Shown here piece by piece: positions 36,481 through 44,494 of a stretch of DNA of 64,000 nucleotides (positions are counted from its first letter, which is position 1; each line of letters begins with the position of its first letter). Location of the stretch: NCBI RefSeq assembly GCF_001518815.1, contig NZ_CP013987.1:2874501-2938500 (forward strand). The letters are read 5' to 3'. A model generated the notes under the pieces. That model was not told the DNA's origin, made no database searches, and was given only the letters and a program-made list of their open reading frames with translations. Both the position numbers and the translations under genes were made by a program. The stretch comes from Pseudomonas oryzihabitans. Its GTDB lineage: Bacteria > Pseudomonadota > Gammaproteobacteria > Pseudomonadales > Pseudomonadaceae.

Positions 36481-37473
36481 TCAGGCAGCCGAAGACGGCC
36501 AGGTATGACTCGCGATGCGCAGGAAATTACCGCCCAGGATGGCATCGATATCGACGTCGCCGTAACCCCTGCCGGCCAACTGCTGCCTGAGCTCGGGTAG
36601 CGCCTCCGGTTGCAGCTGGGTATGGCCGTGAGGCTGTCCATAATGGCGCGCCGGCCACCAGTCTTCCACGTCGACTCCCGCGGGAAGGTCATGGTCGTCA
36701 GGACACAACTCGGTATCGAGCCCGATGCCGATATGACGGGTCCCGACCCGTTCCGCCAGGTAGTCGATCTGGCGGATATAGCTGGTCACTGATGCCTCGG
36801 GATCACCCAGAAAGATGCCCAGTCCCGTCAGGCCGATCACACCATCCTGTTCGGCACAGGCCTGGATCTGCCGGTCGCTCACCGTCCGGGGATGATCGTG
36901 GAGCGCCTTGATGTTGGTATGGGAGAAGACCACCGGTTGCGTCGAGACCGCCATGATTTCGAGGCTGGCACGCTCGCTCGCGTGGGCACAGTCGAGGGTG
37001 ATGCCGGCTGCATTGCCGGCCGCCACCACCGCTCGGCCCAGCGCCGTCAGGCCGCCACCCTCGCCATGGCAACCGCCAGCGCAGGCGTTGTCGCGGTTAT
37101 AGGCGAGCAGCATCTGGCGCACCCCAAGAGAGGCGTATAGACCCACCATCGCCGGGTCGTCGAGCAGCATGGTCGAGCCTTCCAGATCGAAGGAAATGGC
37201 CAGCTTGCCTTGCTCGCGCGCACGGTGGAGGTCGGCCACCTCGCCGGCGAGACAGAAGTGCGCGTCATGCCGAGCGAGCCAGGCGCGGAAGCCGGCGAGG
37301 GTTTGCAGCACCGTCGTGAACGGCGTCATGTCCATGCCGACGTTGATCGACACGTGATGGAAGCCGGCGTCGCGATAGCGACCCAAGGCAGACATGTCCT
37401 GCCCCGGCACAAGGGGCAGGCAGGCATGGGCGTCCCAGCGTAGCGGCAGAGGTCGTTCGCGCCTGGGCGCCAT
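36481..37473 (-). CDS. M19-family (membrane dipeptidase-like) peptidase
   Basis: 330 residues from ATG at 37473 with GGAG close upstream; a TTG at 37482 has a better-spaced GGGGAG site and would add three residues. Metal-site elements of M19 dipeptidases are recognisable: bridging Glu in SFDLEGS, His in FSHTNIKAL, HPRTVSD, and GIGLDTEL. The first metal motif, usually HxD, reads HAC, so one expected Asp is replaced by Cys. The family cleaves dipeptides or acts as dipeptidase-like enzymes in siderophore maturation (PvdM). No signal peptide is evident, so it is probably cytoplasmic. Nothing nearby points to a specific role. Confidence 0.85.
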   Translation of the reverse strand: MAPRRERPLPLRWDAHACLPLVPGQDMSALGRYRDAGFHHVSINVGMDMTPFTTVLQTLAGFRAWLARHDAHFCLAGEVADLHRAREQGKLAISFDLEGSTMLLDDPAMVGLYASLGVRQMLLAYNRDNACAGGCHGEGGGLTALGRAVVAAGNAAGITLDCAHASERASLEIMAVSTQPVVFSHTNIKALHDHPRTVSDRQIQACAEQDGVIGLTGLGIFLGDPEASVTSYIRQIDYLAERVGTRHIGIGLDTELCPDDHDLPAGVDVEDWWPARHYGQPHGHTQLQPEALPELRQQLAGRGYGDVDIDAILGGNFLRIASHTWPSSAA

Positions 37474-37598
37474 CGTCTCCAAGGTCTTCTCCCCTCTCCA
37501 CGTCTCCGGAGAGGCTCACCATAGCACGCAGACTCAAAGGACGGCCTGGCGACGGAGATCCCGTCGCCAGGTCGGCCCGACTTCGCGTCGGCGACGGC

Positions 37599-37859
37599 CT
37601 AGCCGAGGCTGACGCCCCGCAGCAGCGCCGGATCCACGCTTCGGGCCCGGTAGCGGACCGAGGCCTGACCATAGGCCTTGGGATCGAGCACCTGGTCCCA
37701 GCGGCTGGCGGCTACCTGTTGGACCGGTGCGACCTCGGCTTGCGCGACCTTGGGCTGCGGCACGGCCTGGCTGCGTCTTTCGTTGATCTCGGCGGCCATG
37801 GCGGTATAGCTGGCGGTGCTGAGCAGGGCGAGTGCGGCCATCTTGTTGAAGACGTTCAT
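37599..37859 (-). CDS. Small secreted protein of unknown function
   Basis: 86 residues from ATG at 37859, with AGGAGAA ten bases upstream; earlier in-frame starts lack a ribosome site. A signal peptide is clear: MNVFNKMAALALLSTASYTA followed by the cleavage-like MAAE. The mature part of about 63 residues is polar, Gln- and Arg-rich (SQAVPQPKVAQAE), and has no cysteine or known motif. I do not recognise the family. It is encoded alone between the dipeptidase and the oxidase operon. Confidence 0.7.
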   Translation of the reverse strand: MNVFNKMAALALLSTASYTAMAAEINERRSQAVPQPKVAQAEVAPVQQVAASRWDQVLDPKAYGQASVRYRARSVDPALLRGVSLG

Positions 37860-38026
37860 GGGGGATTCTCCTGTCTTGAACATGGGGGCTGGCGTCACCG
37901 CGCAAAGGCGGTCCGGCGTCAGTCACGGTGCTACCTTGCGCCCTGGCGTCTTAACGCTGTCTTAACCCCTCTGAACCCGACCTGAACGGCTGCGACAACC
38001 TGCCCCAGGCGATGGCCACTGGCCAA

Positions 38027-38040
38027 TTGATCTGGATCAG
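38027..38040. promoter_or_regulatory. ANR/FNR-type box upstream of the cio operon
   Basis: TTGATCTGGATCAG matches the consensus TTGATnnnnATCAA at nine of ten defined bases. It lies 81 bases before the CydP start. In P. aeruginosa cioAB is known to respond to ANR, which makes the site plausible for oxygen control. Confidence 0.75.
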
Positions 38041-38120
38041 TTTTGCCCAGGGCCAGCAGGCGCATCCTGCATGCAGCCGCCACTCCGCCCTGGAGGGGCG
38101 CCACGGCTCGCGAGGTCGCC

Positions 38121-38264
38121 ATGAACGGACGCCTGGTCAAAGAACTCTTGGTCATCCTGCTGATCAAGCTGGCGCTGCTGATGGTGATCAAGAGCCTCTG
38201 GTTCAGCGCCCCCACGGTTCCGCCCGACGCCACCCAGGCGGTCAGCGCCCACCTGCTGGACTAG
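38121..38264 (+). CDS. cydP: Cytochrome oxidase small subunit CydP
   Basis: 47 residues. One membrane helix (LLVILLIKLALLMVIKSLWF) is followed by a short polar tail. It matches the size, topology and position of the CydP-type small proteins annotated upstream of cytochrome bd-type oxidases in proteobacteria. GAGG sits eight bases before ATG 38121; the longer frame from 38043 has no support. It is 33 bases upstream of cioA and presumably co-transcribed with it. Confidence 0.75.
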   Translation: MNGRLVKELLVILLIKLALLMVIKSLWFSAPTVPPDATQAVSAHLLD

Positions 38265-38297
38265 TACCCCTTCCTTTAGCTTGAGGAGATTGCCGGG

Positions 38298-39911
38298 ATG
38301 ATCTCGGAATCCGTCGTGGACCTGTCACGCCTGCAATTCGGCATGACCGCGCTGTATCACTTCATCTTCGTGCCCCTGACCCTGGGGCTGGTGGTGATCC
38401 TGGGAATCATGGAATCGGTCTATGTGATGACCGGCCGCCAGGTCTACAAGGACATGACCAAGTTCTGGGGCAAGCTGTTCGGCATCAACTTCGCCCTGGG
38501 CGTCACCACCGGCCTGACCATGGAGTTCCAGTTCGGCACCAACTGGGCCTACTACTCACACTATGTCGGCGACATCTTCGGCGCGCCCCTGGCCATCGAG
38601 GGCCTGATGGCCTTCTTCCTCGAATCCACCCTTATCGGGCTGTTCTTCTTTGGCTGGGATCGCCTGTCCAAGGGCCAGCACCTGCTGGTGACCTGGCTGG
38701 TGGCGCTGGGCTCGAACCTCTCCGCCCTGTGGATCCTGGTGGCCAACGGCTGGATGCAGAACCCGGTCGGCGCCGAGTTCAACTACGTGACCATGCGCAT
38801 GGAGCTGGCCGACTTCGGTGCCCTGCTGCTCAACCCCGTGGCCCAGGTGAAGTTCGTCCACACCGTGGCCTCGGGCTACGTCACCGGCGCCATCTTCGTG
38901 CTGGCGATCTCCAGCTACTACCTGCTCAAGGGTCGCGACATCGGCTTCGCCCGGCGCTCCTTCGCCGTGGCCGCCGCCTTCGGTACCGCCGCGGTCATCT
39001 CGGTGATCGTGCTGGGTGACGAATCCGGCTATCGCGTGGGCGAGGTCCAGAAGGTCAAGCTGGCCGCCATCGAAGCCGAGTGGAACACCGAGGAAGCCCC
39101 GGCCTCCTTCACCCTGTTCGGCATCCCCAATCAACAGGAGATGCGCACCGACTACGCGGTGAAGATCCCCTACCTGATGGGTCTGATCGCCACCCGCTCC
39201 ACCACCGAACAGGTCACCGGCATCAAGGATCTGGTCAGCCAATACGAGGCCCGCGTCCGCAACGGCGCCCAGGCTTACGCCCTGCTGGAGCGACTGCGCG
39301 CCGGCGACGATTCCGCCGCCACCCGCGCCGCCTTCGACGCCCACAAGCAGGACCTGGGCTATGGCCTGCTGTTGAAGAAGTACGTCAACGATCCCGCCAC
39401 GGCCACCCCCGAGCAGGTCCGCCAGGCCGCGCGGGACACCATTCCTGGCGTCGCCAGCCTGTTCTGGACCTTCCGCATCATGGTCGCCAGTGGCGTGCTG
39501 ATGCTGGCGCTGTTCATCTGCGCCTTCTGGGCCTCGACCCGGCGCAACGAGCTCAAGAAGCCCTGGCTGCTGAAGTGGGCCCTGTTCAGCCTGCCGCTGC
39601 CCTGGATCGCCACCCAGACCGGCTGGTGGGTGGCCGAGCACGGCCGCCAGCCCTGGACCATCAGCGAGGTCCTGCCCACCCACCTGTCGGCCTCGACCCT
39701 GGCTCCGGCCGATCTGTGGGGCTCCATCGGCGCCCTGGTGACCTTCTACACCCTGCTCCTGATCGTGGAGATGTACCTGATGATCCGCTTCGCCCGCCTC
39801 GGCCCGAGCAGCCTGCACACCGGCCGCTACTTCCACGAACGGGCTGCCCAGGTCGGCGACGCCCTGCGCCAGGCCGCCACCGCCAAGCCCGTCGCACCGG
39901 CCAACGCCTGA
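38298..39911 (+). CDS. cioA: Cyanide-insensitive (bd-type) quinol oxidase subunit I, CioA
   Basis: 537 residues and about nine membrane helices. Haem-ligand regions of the CydA family are present: His in [11 protein letters not shown] near residue 21, glutamates in [11 protein letters not shown] near 100-107, and His in [11 protein letters not shown] near 185. The quinol loop is short (about 250-330), the feature that separates CIO-type from E. coli CydA. The C-terminal [14 protein letters not shown] motif is typical. It oxidises ubiquinol and reduces oxygen to water in the inner membrane, with CioB. Good GAGGAG ribosome site; CioB follows after 10 bases. Confidence 0.95.
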   Translation: MISESVVDLSRLQFGMTALYHFIFVPLTLGLVVILGIMESVYVMTGRQVYKDMTKFWGKLFGINFALGVTTGLTMEFQFGTNWAYYSHYVGDIFGAPLAIEGLMAFFLESTLIGLFFFGWDRLSKGQHLLVTWLVALGSNLSALWILVANGWMQNPVGAEFNYVTMRMELADFGALLLNPVAQVKFVHTVASGYVTGAIFVLAISSYYLLKGRDIGFARRSFAVAAAFGTAAVISVIVLGDESGYRVGEVQKVKLAAIEAEWNTEEAPASFTLFGIPNQQEMRTDYAVKIPYLMGLIATRSTTEQVTGIKDLVSQYEARVRNGAQAYALLERLRAGDDSAATRAAFDAHKQDLGYGLLLKKYVNDPATATPEQVRQAARDTIPGVASLFWTFRIMVASGVLMLALFICAFWASTRRNELKKPWLLKWALFSLPLPWIATQTGWWVAEHGRQPWTISEVLPTHLSASTLAPADLWGSIGALVTFYTLLLIVEMYLMIRFARLGPSSLHTGRYFHERAAQVGDALRQAATAKPVAPANA

Positions 39912-39921
39912 GGAGACTGCC

Positions 39922-41061
39922 ATGTTCGACTACGAAGTGCTCAAGCTCACCTGGTGGGTGCTGATCGGCGTCCTGCTGATCGGCTTTGCCCTCACCGACG
40001 GCTTCGACATGGGCGCCATGATCCTGATGCCCCTGATCGGCAAGACCGACAAGGAACGCCGCGCCGCCATCAACAGTATCGCGCCGCACTGGGACGGCAA
40101 CCAGGTCTGGTTCATCACCGCCGGTGGCGCCCTCTTCGCTGCCTGGCCGATGGTCTATGCCACCGCCTTCTCCGGGCTCTATTGGGCACTGCTGCTGGTG
40201 CTCTTCGCCCTGTTCCTGCGTCCGGTGGGCTTCGACTACCGCAGCAAGCTGGACAACACCCGCTGGCGCAACGCCTGGGACTGGGGCCTGTTCACCGGCA
40301 GCCTGGTACCGGCCCTGGTGTTTGGCGTGGCCTTCGGCAATCTCTTCCAGGGCGTGCCCTTCCAACTCGACGACACCCTGAGATCCACCTACAGCGGCAG
40401 CTTTTTCGCCCTGCTCAACCCCTTCGCCCTGCTCAGCGGCGCGGTCAGCCTGGCCATGCTCTGCGCCCATGGCGGCAGCTGGCTGATGCTGCGTACCCAC
40501 CACGCCCTGGGCGAGCGCGCCCGACGTGCCACCGGCCTGTGCGCCCTGCTCCACCTCGTCACCTTCGGTCTGGCCGGTGTCTGGCTGGCCTACGGCTTCG
40601 ACGGCTACGTGCTGGTCAGCCAGGGCGATCCGGGCAGTGCCTTGAATCCGCTGCACAAGGTGGTGACCGCCGGCAATCCGGGCTGGTTGGCCAACTACCA
40701 TACCCAGCCGCTGACCCTGCTCGCCCCGGTGCTGGCCGCGCTCGGCAGCGTCCTGGCCCTGCTCGGCAGCAGCTGGCGGCAGGCCGGCCTGGCCTTCACC
40801 GGTACGTCCCTGGCCATCGTCGGCACCCTCGCCACCGCCGGCTGCGCGCTGCTTCCCTTCGTGCTGCCGTCGAGCCTGGACCCGGCTTCCAGCCTGACCA
40901 TCTGGGACGCCGTCTCCAGCCATAAGACGCTGGGCATCATGTTCGTCGCCGCGGCCATTTTCGTGCCACTCATCCTGGCCTACACCCTGTGGAGCTACGT
41001 GCGCATGTGGGGCAAGGTCGACGACCGCTTCATCGACGCCAACCCCCACGGCCTCTACTGA
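39922..41061 (+). CDS. cioB: Cyanide-insensitive (bd-type) quinol oxidase subunit II, CioB
   Basis: 379 residues and about eight to nine membrane helices. The N-terminal GFALTDGFDMGA signature of the CydB family is at residues 21-32, and the conserved APHWDGNQVW lies near 54. Length and context fit the partner of CioA. Located 10 bases after cioA with GAGGAGA before the ATG. Confidence 0.95.
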   Translation: MFDYEVLKLTWWVLIGVLLIGFALTDGFDMGAMILMPLIGKTDKERRAAINSIAPHWDGNQVWFITAGGALFAAWPMVYATAFSGLYWALLLVLFALFLRPVGFDYRSKLDNTRWRNAWDWGLFTGSLVPALVFGVAFGNLFQGVPFQLDDTLRSTYSGSFFALLNPFALLSGAVSLAMLCAHGGSWLMLRTHHALGERARRATGLCALLHLVTFGLAGVWLAYGFDGYVLVSQGDPGSALNPLHKVVTAGNPGWLANYHTQPLTLLAPVLAALGSVLALLGSSWRQAGLAFTGTSLAIVGTLATAGCALLPFVLPSSLDPASSLTIWDAVSSHKTLGIMFVAAAIFVPLILAYTLWSYVRMWGKVDDRFIDANPHGLY

Positions 41062-41086
41062 TCACCGATCTCAAGGAGACTCCTTC

Positions 41087-41203
41087 ATGTGGTACTTCAC
41101 CTGGATCCTCGGTGTCCTGCTCGCCGCGAGCTTCGGCATCATCAACGCCCTCTGGCTGGAAAGCACCCGGGAGCTCGATGTCCATGACGATGCCGAGTGC
41201 TGA
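41087..41203 (+). CDS. cydX: Cytochrome bd oxidase small subunit CydX
   Basis: 38 residues, too short for most gene callers. MWYFTWILGVLLAASFGIIN is the typical CydX helix (WYFxWxLG), followed by NALWLE and an acidic tail ending in DDAEC. AAGGAG sits before the ATG and it starts 25 bases after cioB. CydX stabilises the haem centres of the oxidase. The next gene overlaps its 3' end. Confidence 0.9.
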   Translation: MWYFTWILGVLLAASFGIINALWLESTRELDVHDDAEC

Positions 41204-41486
41204 GGCCCTGCCCCGCGTCCACCCACTAGGACGGACGCTGTCCCTGCTGCTGGCGGCGCCCCTGGCGCTGCTGCTGATGATTCACCCGGGCTTGATGCTC
41301 GATGCCAGCGGGCATTACAGCCATCCGCTGCTGATGGGGGTGATGCTGGGTGTCTCCGCCGGCCTGGTCCATGGCGTCGGTTTCGTACCGCGGCTCTGGC
41401 TGTGGCGCCTGGTGTTCGGGCCGCTGGTGGGCTGGCCGTTGCTGGGGCTGGGTTACGCGCTGCTCATCAGAGCGCAGCTCGGCTGA
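41178..41486 (+). CDS. ybgE: cyd operon YbgE-family membrane protein
   Basis: 102 residues. Starts are possible at 41178, 41184 or 41190; GGGAG before the first favours 41178, which overlaps cydX by 26 bases. Three hydrophobic segments are seen (LSLLLAAPLALLLMI, GVMLGVSAGLVHGVGF, GPLVGWPLLGLGYALL). Size, topology and place at the end of a cyd operon fit YbgE-like proteins, whose precise function is unknown. A terminator follows. Confidence 0.75.
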   Translation: MSMTMPSAEALPRVHPLGRTLSLLLAAPLALLLMIHPGLMLDASGHYSHPLLMGVMLGVSAGLVHGVGFVPRLWLWRLVFGPLVGWPLLGLGYALLIRAQLG

Positions 41487-41497
41487 CGGAGCCTGAC

Positions 41498-41526
41498 AAA
41501 AGCGCCCAGACTTCCCGGGCGCTTTT
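41498..41526 (+). terminator. Rho-independent terminator of the cio operon
   Basis: AAAAGCGCCC (41498-41507), a nine-base loop, then GGGCGCTTTT (41517-41526): a 10-base stem that includes the closing T-run, 12 bases after the ybgE stop. Confidence 0.85.
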
Positions 41527-41700
41527 CTGGCTACCCGCGCCCTGCCGGGATCCACTCCTCCCCGCCCGTCGTTCAAGCCTTTAATAAGCTGACCATAAAG
41601 CTTCACCTCTAGCTGCCGACATAACCGGAATCGACCCCGCCTTCGCTGGCTCATTGCCTTGCCGCCGGCGCGCCAGCTGACCGCATCAGAGAATTCACCC

Positions 41701-43662
41701 ATGCTCAGGAATGCCCCCCTCAGTACCAAACTCCTGCTGATCCTGCTCCTGCCCCTGGCCGGCTTCCTGGTGATCTCGGGTCTCTACACCGCCGATCGCT
41801 ACGAAACGCTCAAGAACATGGAGCACACCGTGACCGCCAGTGCCACGGCCGAGCGCGTCAGTGCCTTGGTCACCAGCCTGCAGCGCGAGCGCGGTGCCAG
41901 CGGCGTGTTCCTCGGCAGTGGCGGCAAGTCGATGCAGGACAAGCTCAAGACCTTCCGCGAAGACAGCGATAAGGCCCAGAAGGACCTAAGTGCGTTGGCC
42001 ACCGGTAACGACGCCGCCATCCAGACCGCCATGCGCGCCCTGGACAGCCTGCGTGACCTGCGCAGCAAGGTCGATGGCCTGGCGCTCAACAGCACCCAAT
42101 CCGGCACGGCCTACACCGACCTGATCAAGGCGCTGATCGGCTACACCCATGCCCTCGAAGCGGGTGTCGATGATCCTGAGATCCTGCGCGCTCTGGGCGC
42201 CCTCAATCTCTTCGTCGAGATGAAGGAACGCGCGGGCCGCGAGCGCGTACTGCTGGGCCTGGCCTTCAACCAGAATCGCTTCGATGCCGGCCTGCTGTCG
42301 CGCTTCGCCCGCAACCTGGGCGAATTCTCCGCCTACGCCGACGCCTTCCAGCGCAAGGCTACGCCTGAATTCATCCGTCAGCTCGACGACACCTTCAAGC
42401 AGCCCAGCGCCATGGAAGTCAGCCGCCTGCAACAGCTGGCCTTCACCGTCCCCCTCGGCGATGCCCTGGGCGTCAAGCCGGAGGACTGGTTCAACCTGGC
42501 CACCCAGCGTATCGACCTGATGGGCAAGGTGGAGGCGGACCTGGGTGCCAGTGTCGGCGCCCAGGCCGAACAGGCCCGTGCCAAGGCCAGCCGGGATCTC
42601 TGGATCACCCTCGGCCTAGTACTGCTGGTCCTGGTAGCCGTCTCGGCGCTGGCCTGGGTGATCATCCGCAACATCAAGCAGGCGGTCGAGCAGGTCAACG
42701 GCACCCTCACCCGCCTGGCCACCCGCGACCTCACCGCCCGCTGCGCCTACCAGGGCAAGGACGAGTTCGGCACCATCACCGGTAATCTCAACCTGATGAG
42801 CCAGGAGCTGGGTCAGGTGATCCAGGAGATCGGCGCCGCCACCGTACAGGTCGCCACCGCCGCCGAAGAAGCCTCGGCGGTCGCCATCCAGACCAGCCAG
42901 AACGTCGCCCAGCAGCGCCTGGGCACCGATCAGGTCGCCACCGCCATCGCCGAGATGAGCGCCACGGTCAAGGACGTCGCCCGCAGCACCACCGAAGCCG
43001 CCGAAGGCTCGCGGCAGGTCGAGGCCAACACTAGCCAGGGTCGTCGTGAATTGCAGGCCACCATCGGCCTGGTGCAGGGCCTGTCGGTACAGGCCGAGCG
43101 GACCTCGGAGATCATCGCCGAGCTCAAACAGGAAAGCGACGCCATCTCCTCGGTGCTGGACGTGATCCGCGGCATCGCCGAGCAGACCAACCTACTGGCC
43201 CTCAACGCCGCCATCGAGGCCGCGCGCGCCGGCGAAGCCGGTCGTGGCTTCGCCGTGGTGGCCGACGAGGTACGCTCCCTGGCGCAGAAGACCCAGCAAT
43301 CTACCGGCAGCATCCAGCAGATGATCAGCCATCTGCAGAGCGGCTCCGACCGTGCCACCCAGGCCATGCAGGAGACCCTCAGCCAGGTGCAGACCGGTGC
43401 CAGCAACGTGGTCCGCGCCGGCGAGCTGCTCGGCGAGATCGCCGAGGGCGTCACCCTCATCAACGACCGCAACATCCAGGTCGCTTCGGCCGCCGAACAG
43501 CAGAGCCAAGTCGCCGAAGAGATCAGCCGCAACGTCAACGACATCAACGATCTGGTGATCCAGGTCAGCGCTGGCGCCGAGCAGACCGCCGTCACCAGTC
43601 GAGAACTGGCGCGCCTGGCCGAGCAGCAGCAAGGCCTGGTGGGGCGCTTCCGGGTGGCGTGA
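41701..43662 (+). CDS. Methyl-accepting chemotaxis protein with NIT sensor domain
   Basis: 653 residues from ATG 41701. First membrane helix at 8-27 ([19 protein letters not shown]); periplasmic nitrate/nitrite-sensing type (NIT) domain about 50-290, shown by [17 protein letters not shown] and [11 protein letters not shown]; second helix about 298-322 ([21 protein letters not shown]); HAMP about 325-375; and a cytoplasmic signalling domain with the conserved hairpin tip [14 protein letters not shown] and [12 protein letters not shown]. It ends without the NWETF-type receptor tail. The ligand is unknown; NIT domains are linked to nitrate and nitrite, but not all members bind them. No cheA or cheW nearby. 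Confidence 0.92.
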   Translation: MLRNAPLSTKLLLILLLPLAGFLVISGLYTADRYETLKNMEHTVTASATAERVSALVTSLQRERGASGVFLGSGGKSMQDKLKTFREDSDKAQKDLSALATGNDAAIQTAMRALDSLRDLRSKVDGLALNSTQSGTAYTDLIKALIGYTHALEAGVDDPEILRALGALNLFVEMKERAGRERVLLGLAFNQNRFDAGLLSRFARNLGEFSAYADAFQRKATPEFIRQLDDTFKQPSAMEVSRLQQLAFTVPLGDALGVKPEDWFNLATQRIDLMGKVEADLGASVGAQAEQARAKASRDLWITLGLVLLVLVAVSALAWVIIRNIKQAVEQVNGTLTRLATRDLTARCAYQGKDEFGTITGNLNLMSQELGQVIQEIGAATVQVATAAEEASAVAIQTSQNVAQQRLGTDQVATAIAEMSATVKDVARSTTEAAEGSRQVEANTSQGRRELQATIGLVQGLSVQAERTSEIIAELKQESDAISSVLDVIRGIAEQTNLLALNAAIEAARAGEAGRGFAVVADEVRSLAQKTQQSTGSIQQMISHLQSGSDRATQAMQETLSQVQTGASNVVRAGELLGEIAEGVTLINDRNIQVASAAEQQSQVAEEISRNVNDINDLVIQVSAGAEQTAVTSRELARLAEQQQGLVGRFRVA

Positions 43663-43843
43663 TCCACGGGCCGGAAACAGTCGCATGCGGCTTGCCATCC
43701 GCCTCTGTACGGTTGGAAAGCCGTCACTCTGGATGGCAACGCCGGCGATCGCTCCACTAGACTAGGGAGGGTTGTCACGTCTCAGGACCTGGCAGCGGGA
43801 ACCGGCCAACCGAGGACCGGCCGCCAGACTATCTGGGAATGCC

Positions 43844-44494
43844 ATGGACGCCTTCGCTCTCTATCTGCTGCTGAGCAGTCTCACCATCGCTAGCCCCGGT
43901 CCGGGCGTCCTGCTGACTATCAACAACGCCTTGCTCCTGCAGCTGCGGGGCGCCCTGCCGGGGATCCTCGGCGTGGTACTGGGCATGCTGGTGGTGGCCA
44001 GCCTGGCCAGCACCGCGCTCGGCGCCCTGGTCAGCGCCTCGCCCCGGGCGTTGCTGGGCCTGCAGCTGATCGGTGCCCTCTACCTGGGGTGGCTGGGCGT
44101 GAGTCGACTGCGCGCCCCTTCGCCCCAGGGCCAGGCCCCCGATCATGCTCAGCGAACAGCCAGCGCGGGAAGACGCCTCCTGCAAGGGCTGCTGGTGTCC
44201 ATCACCAATCCCAAGCTTATCGTCTTCTTCATGGCGCTCTTTCCGCCCTTCATCCAGACCAGTCGGCCCGTGCTGCCGCAGATGTTGCTGCTGGTGACGA
44301 CCTTCTGCGTCCTGAGCCTCGTCATTCATTGCAGCTATGCGAGCATCGCGACGGCGCTGAGTACCCGCTTGAGCACAGGCACCAGGCTTGCGCGCCTGAA
44401 CCAGATCGCTGGCGCGATCTTTCTGTTGTTCGCGATACTGCTGCTGGGCGCGAGCCTGGGCTCACTCCTCAGCGAACATGGCGCGCGGGCCTGA
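43844..44494 (+). CDS. LysE-family amino-acid exporter
   Basis: 216 residues from ATG 43844 with GGGAA upstream. Six hydrophobic segments are present, with the family N-terminal motif LTIASPGPGVLLTINNAL and the central NPKLIVFFMALFPPFI motif. LysE/RhtB proteins export amino acids such as lysine, homoserine or threonine across the inner membrane; the substrate here is unknown. The stop codon lies inside the 3' end of the opposite-strand diguanylate cyclase gene (33-base convergent overlap). Confidence 0.9.
   Translation: MDAFALYLLLSSLTIASPGPGVLLTINNALLLQLRGALPGILGVVLGMLVVASLASTALGALVSASPRALLGLQLIGALYLGWLGVSRLRAPSPQGQAPDHAQRTASAGRRLLQGLLVSITNPKLIVFFMALFPPFIQTSRPVLPQMLLLVTTFCVLSLVIHCSYASIATALSTRLSTGTRLARLNQIAGAIFLLFAILLLGASLGSLLSEHGARA

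Noticed and set aside
39661-41049. 462-residue minus-strand frame opposite cioB, and 556-residue frame opposite xdhB (49394-51064)
   Set aside because: Low-complexity translations without motifs, opposite to strongly conserved genes.
43664-43843. Possible small gene between the chemoreceptor and the LysE gene
   Set aside because: The in-frame extension upstream of 43844 has no ribosome site or conserved sequence.
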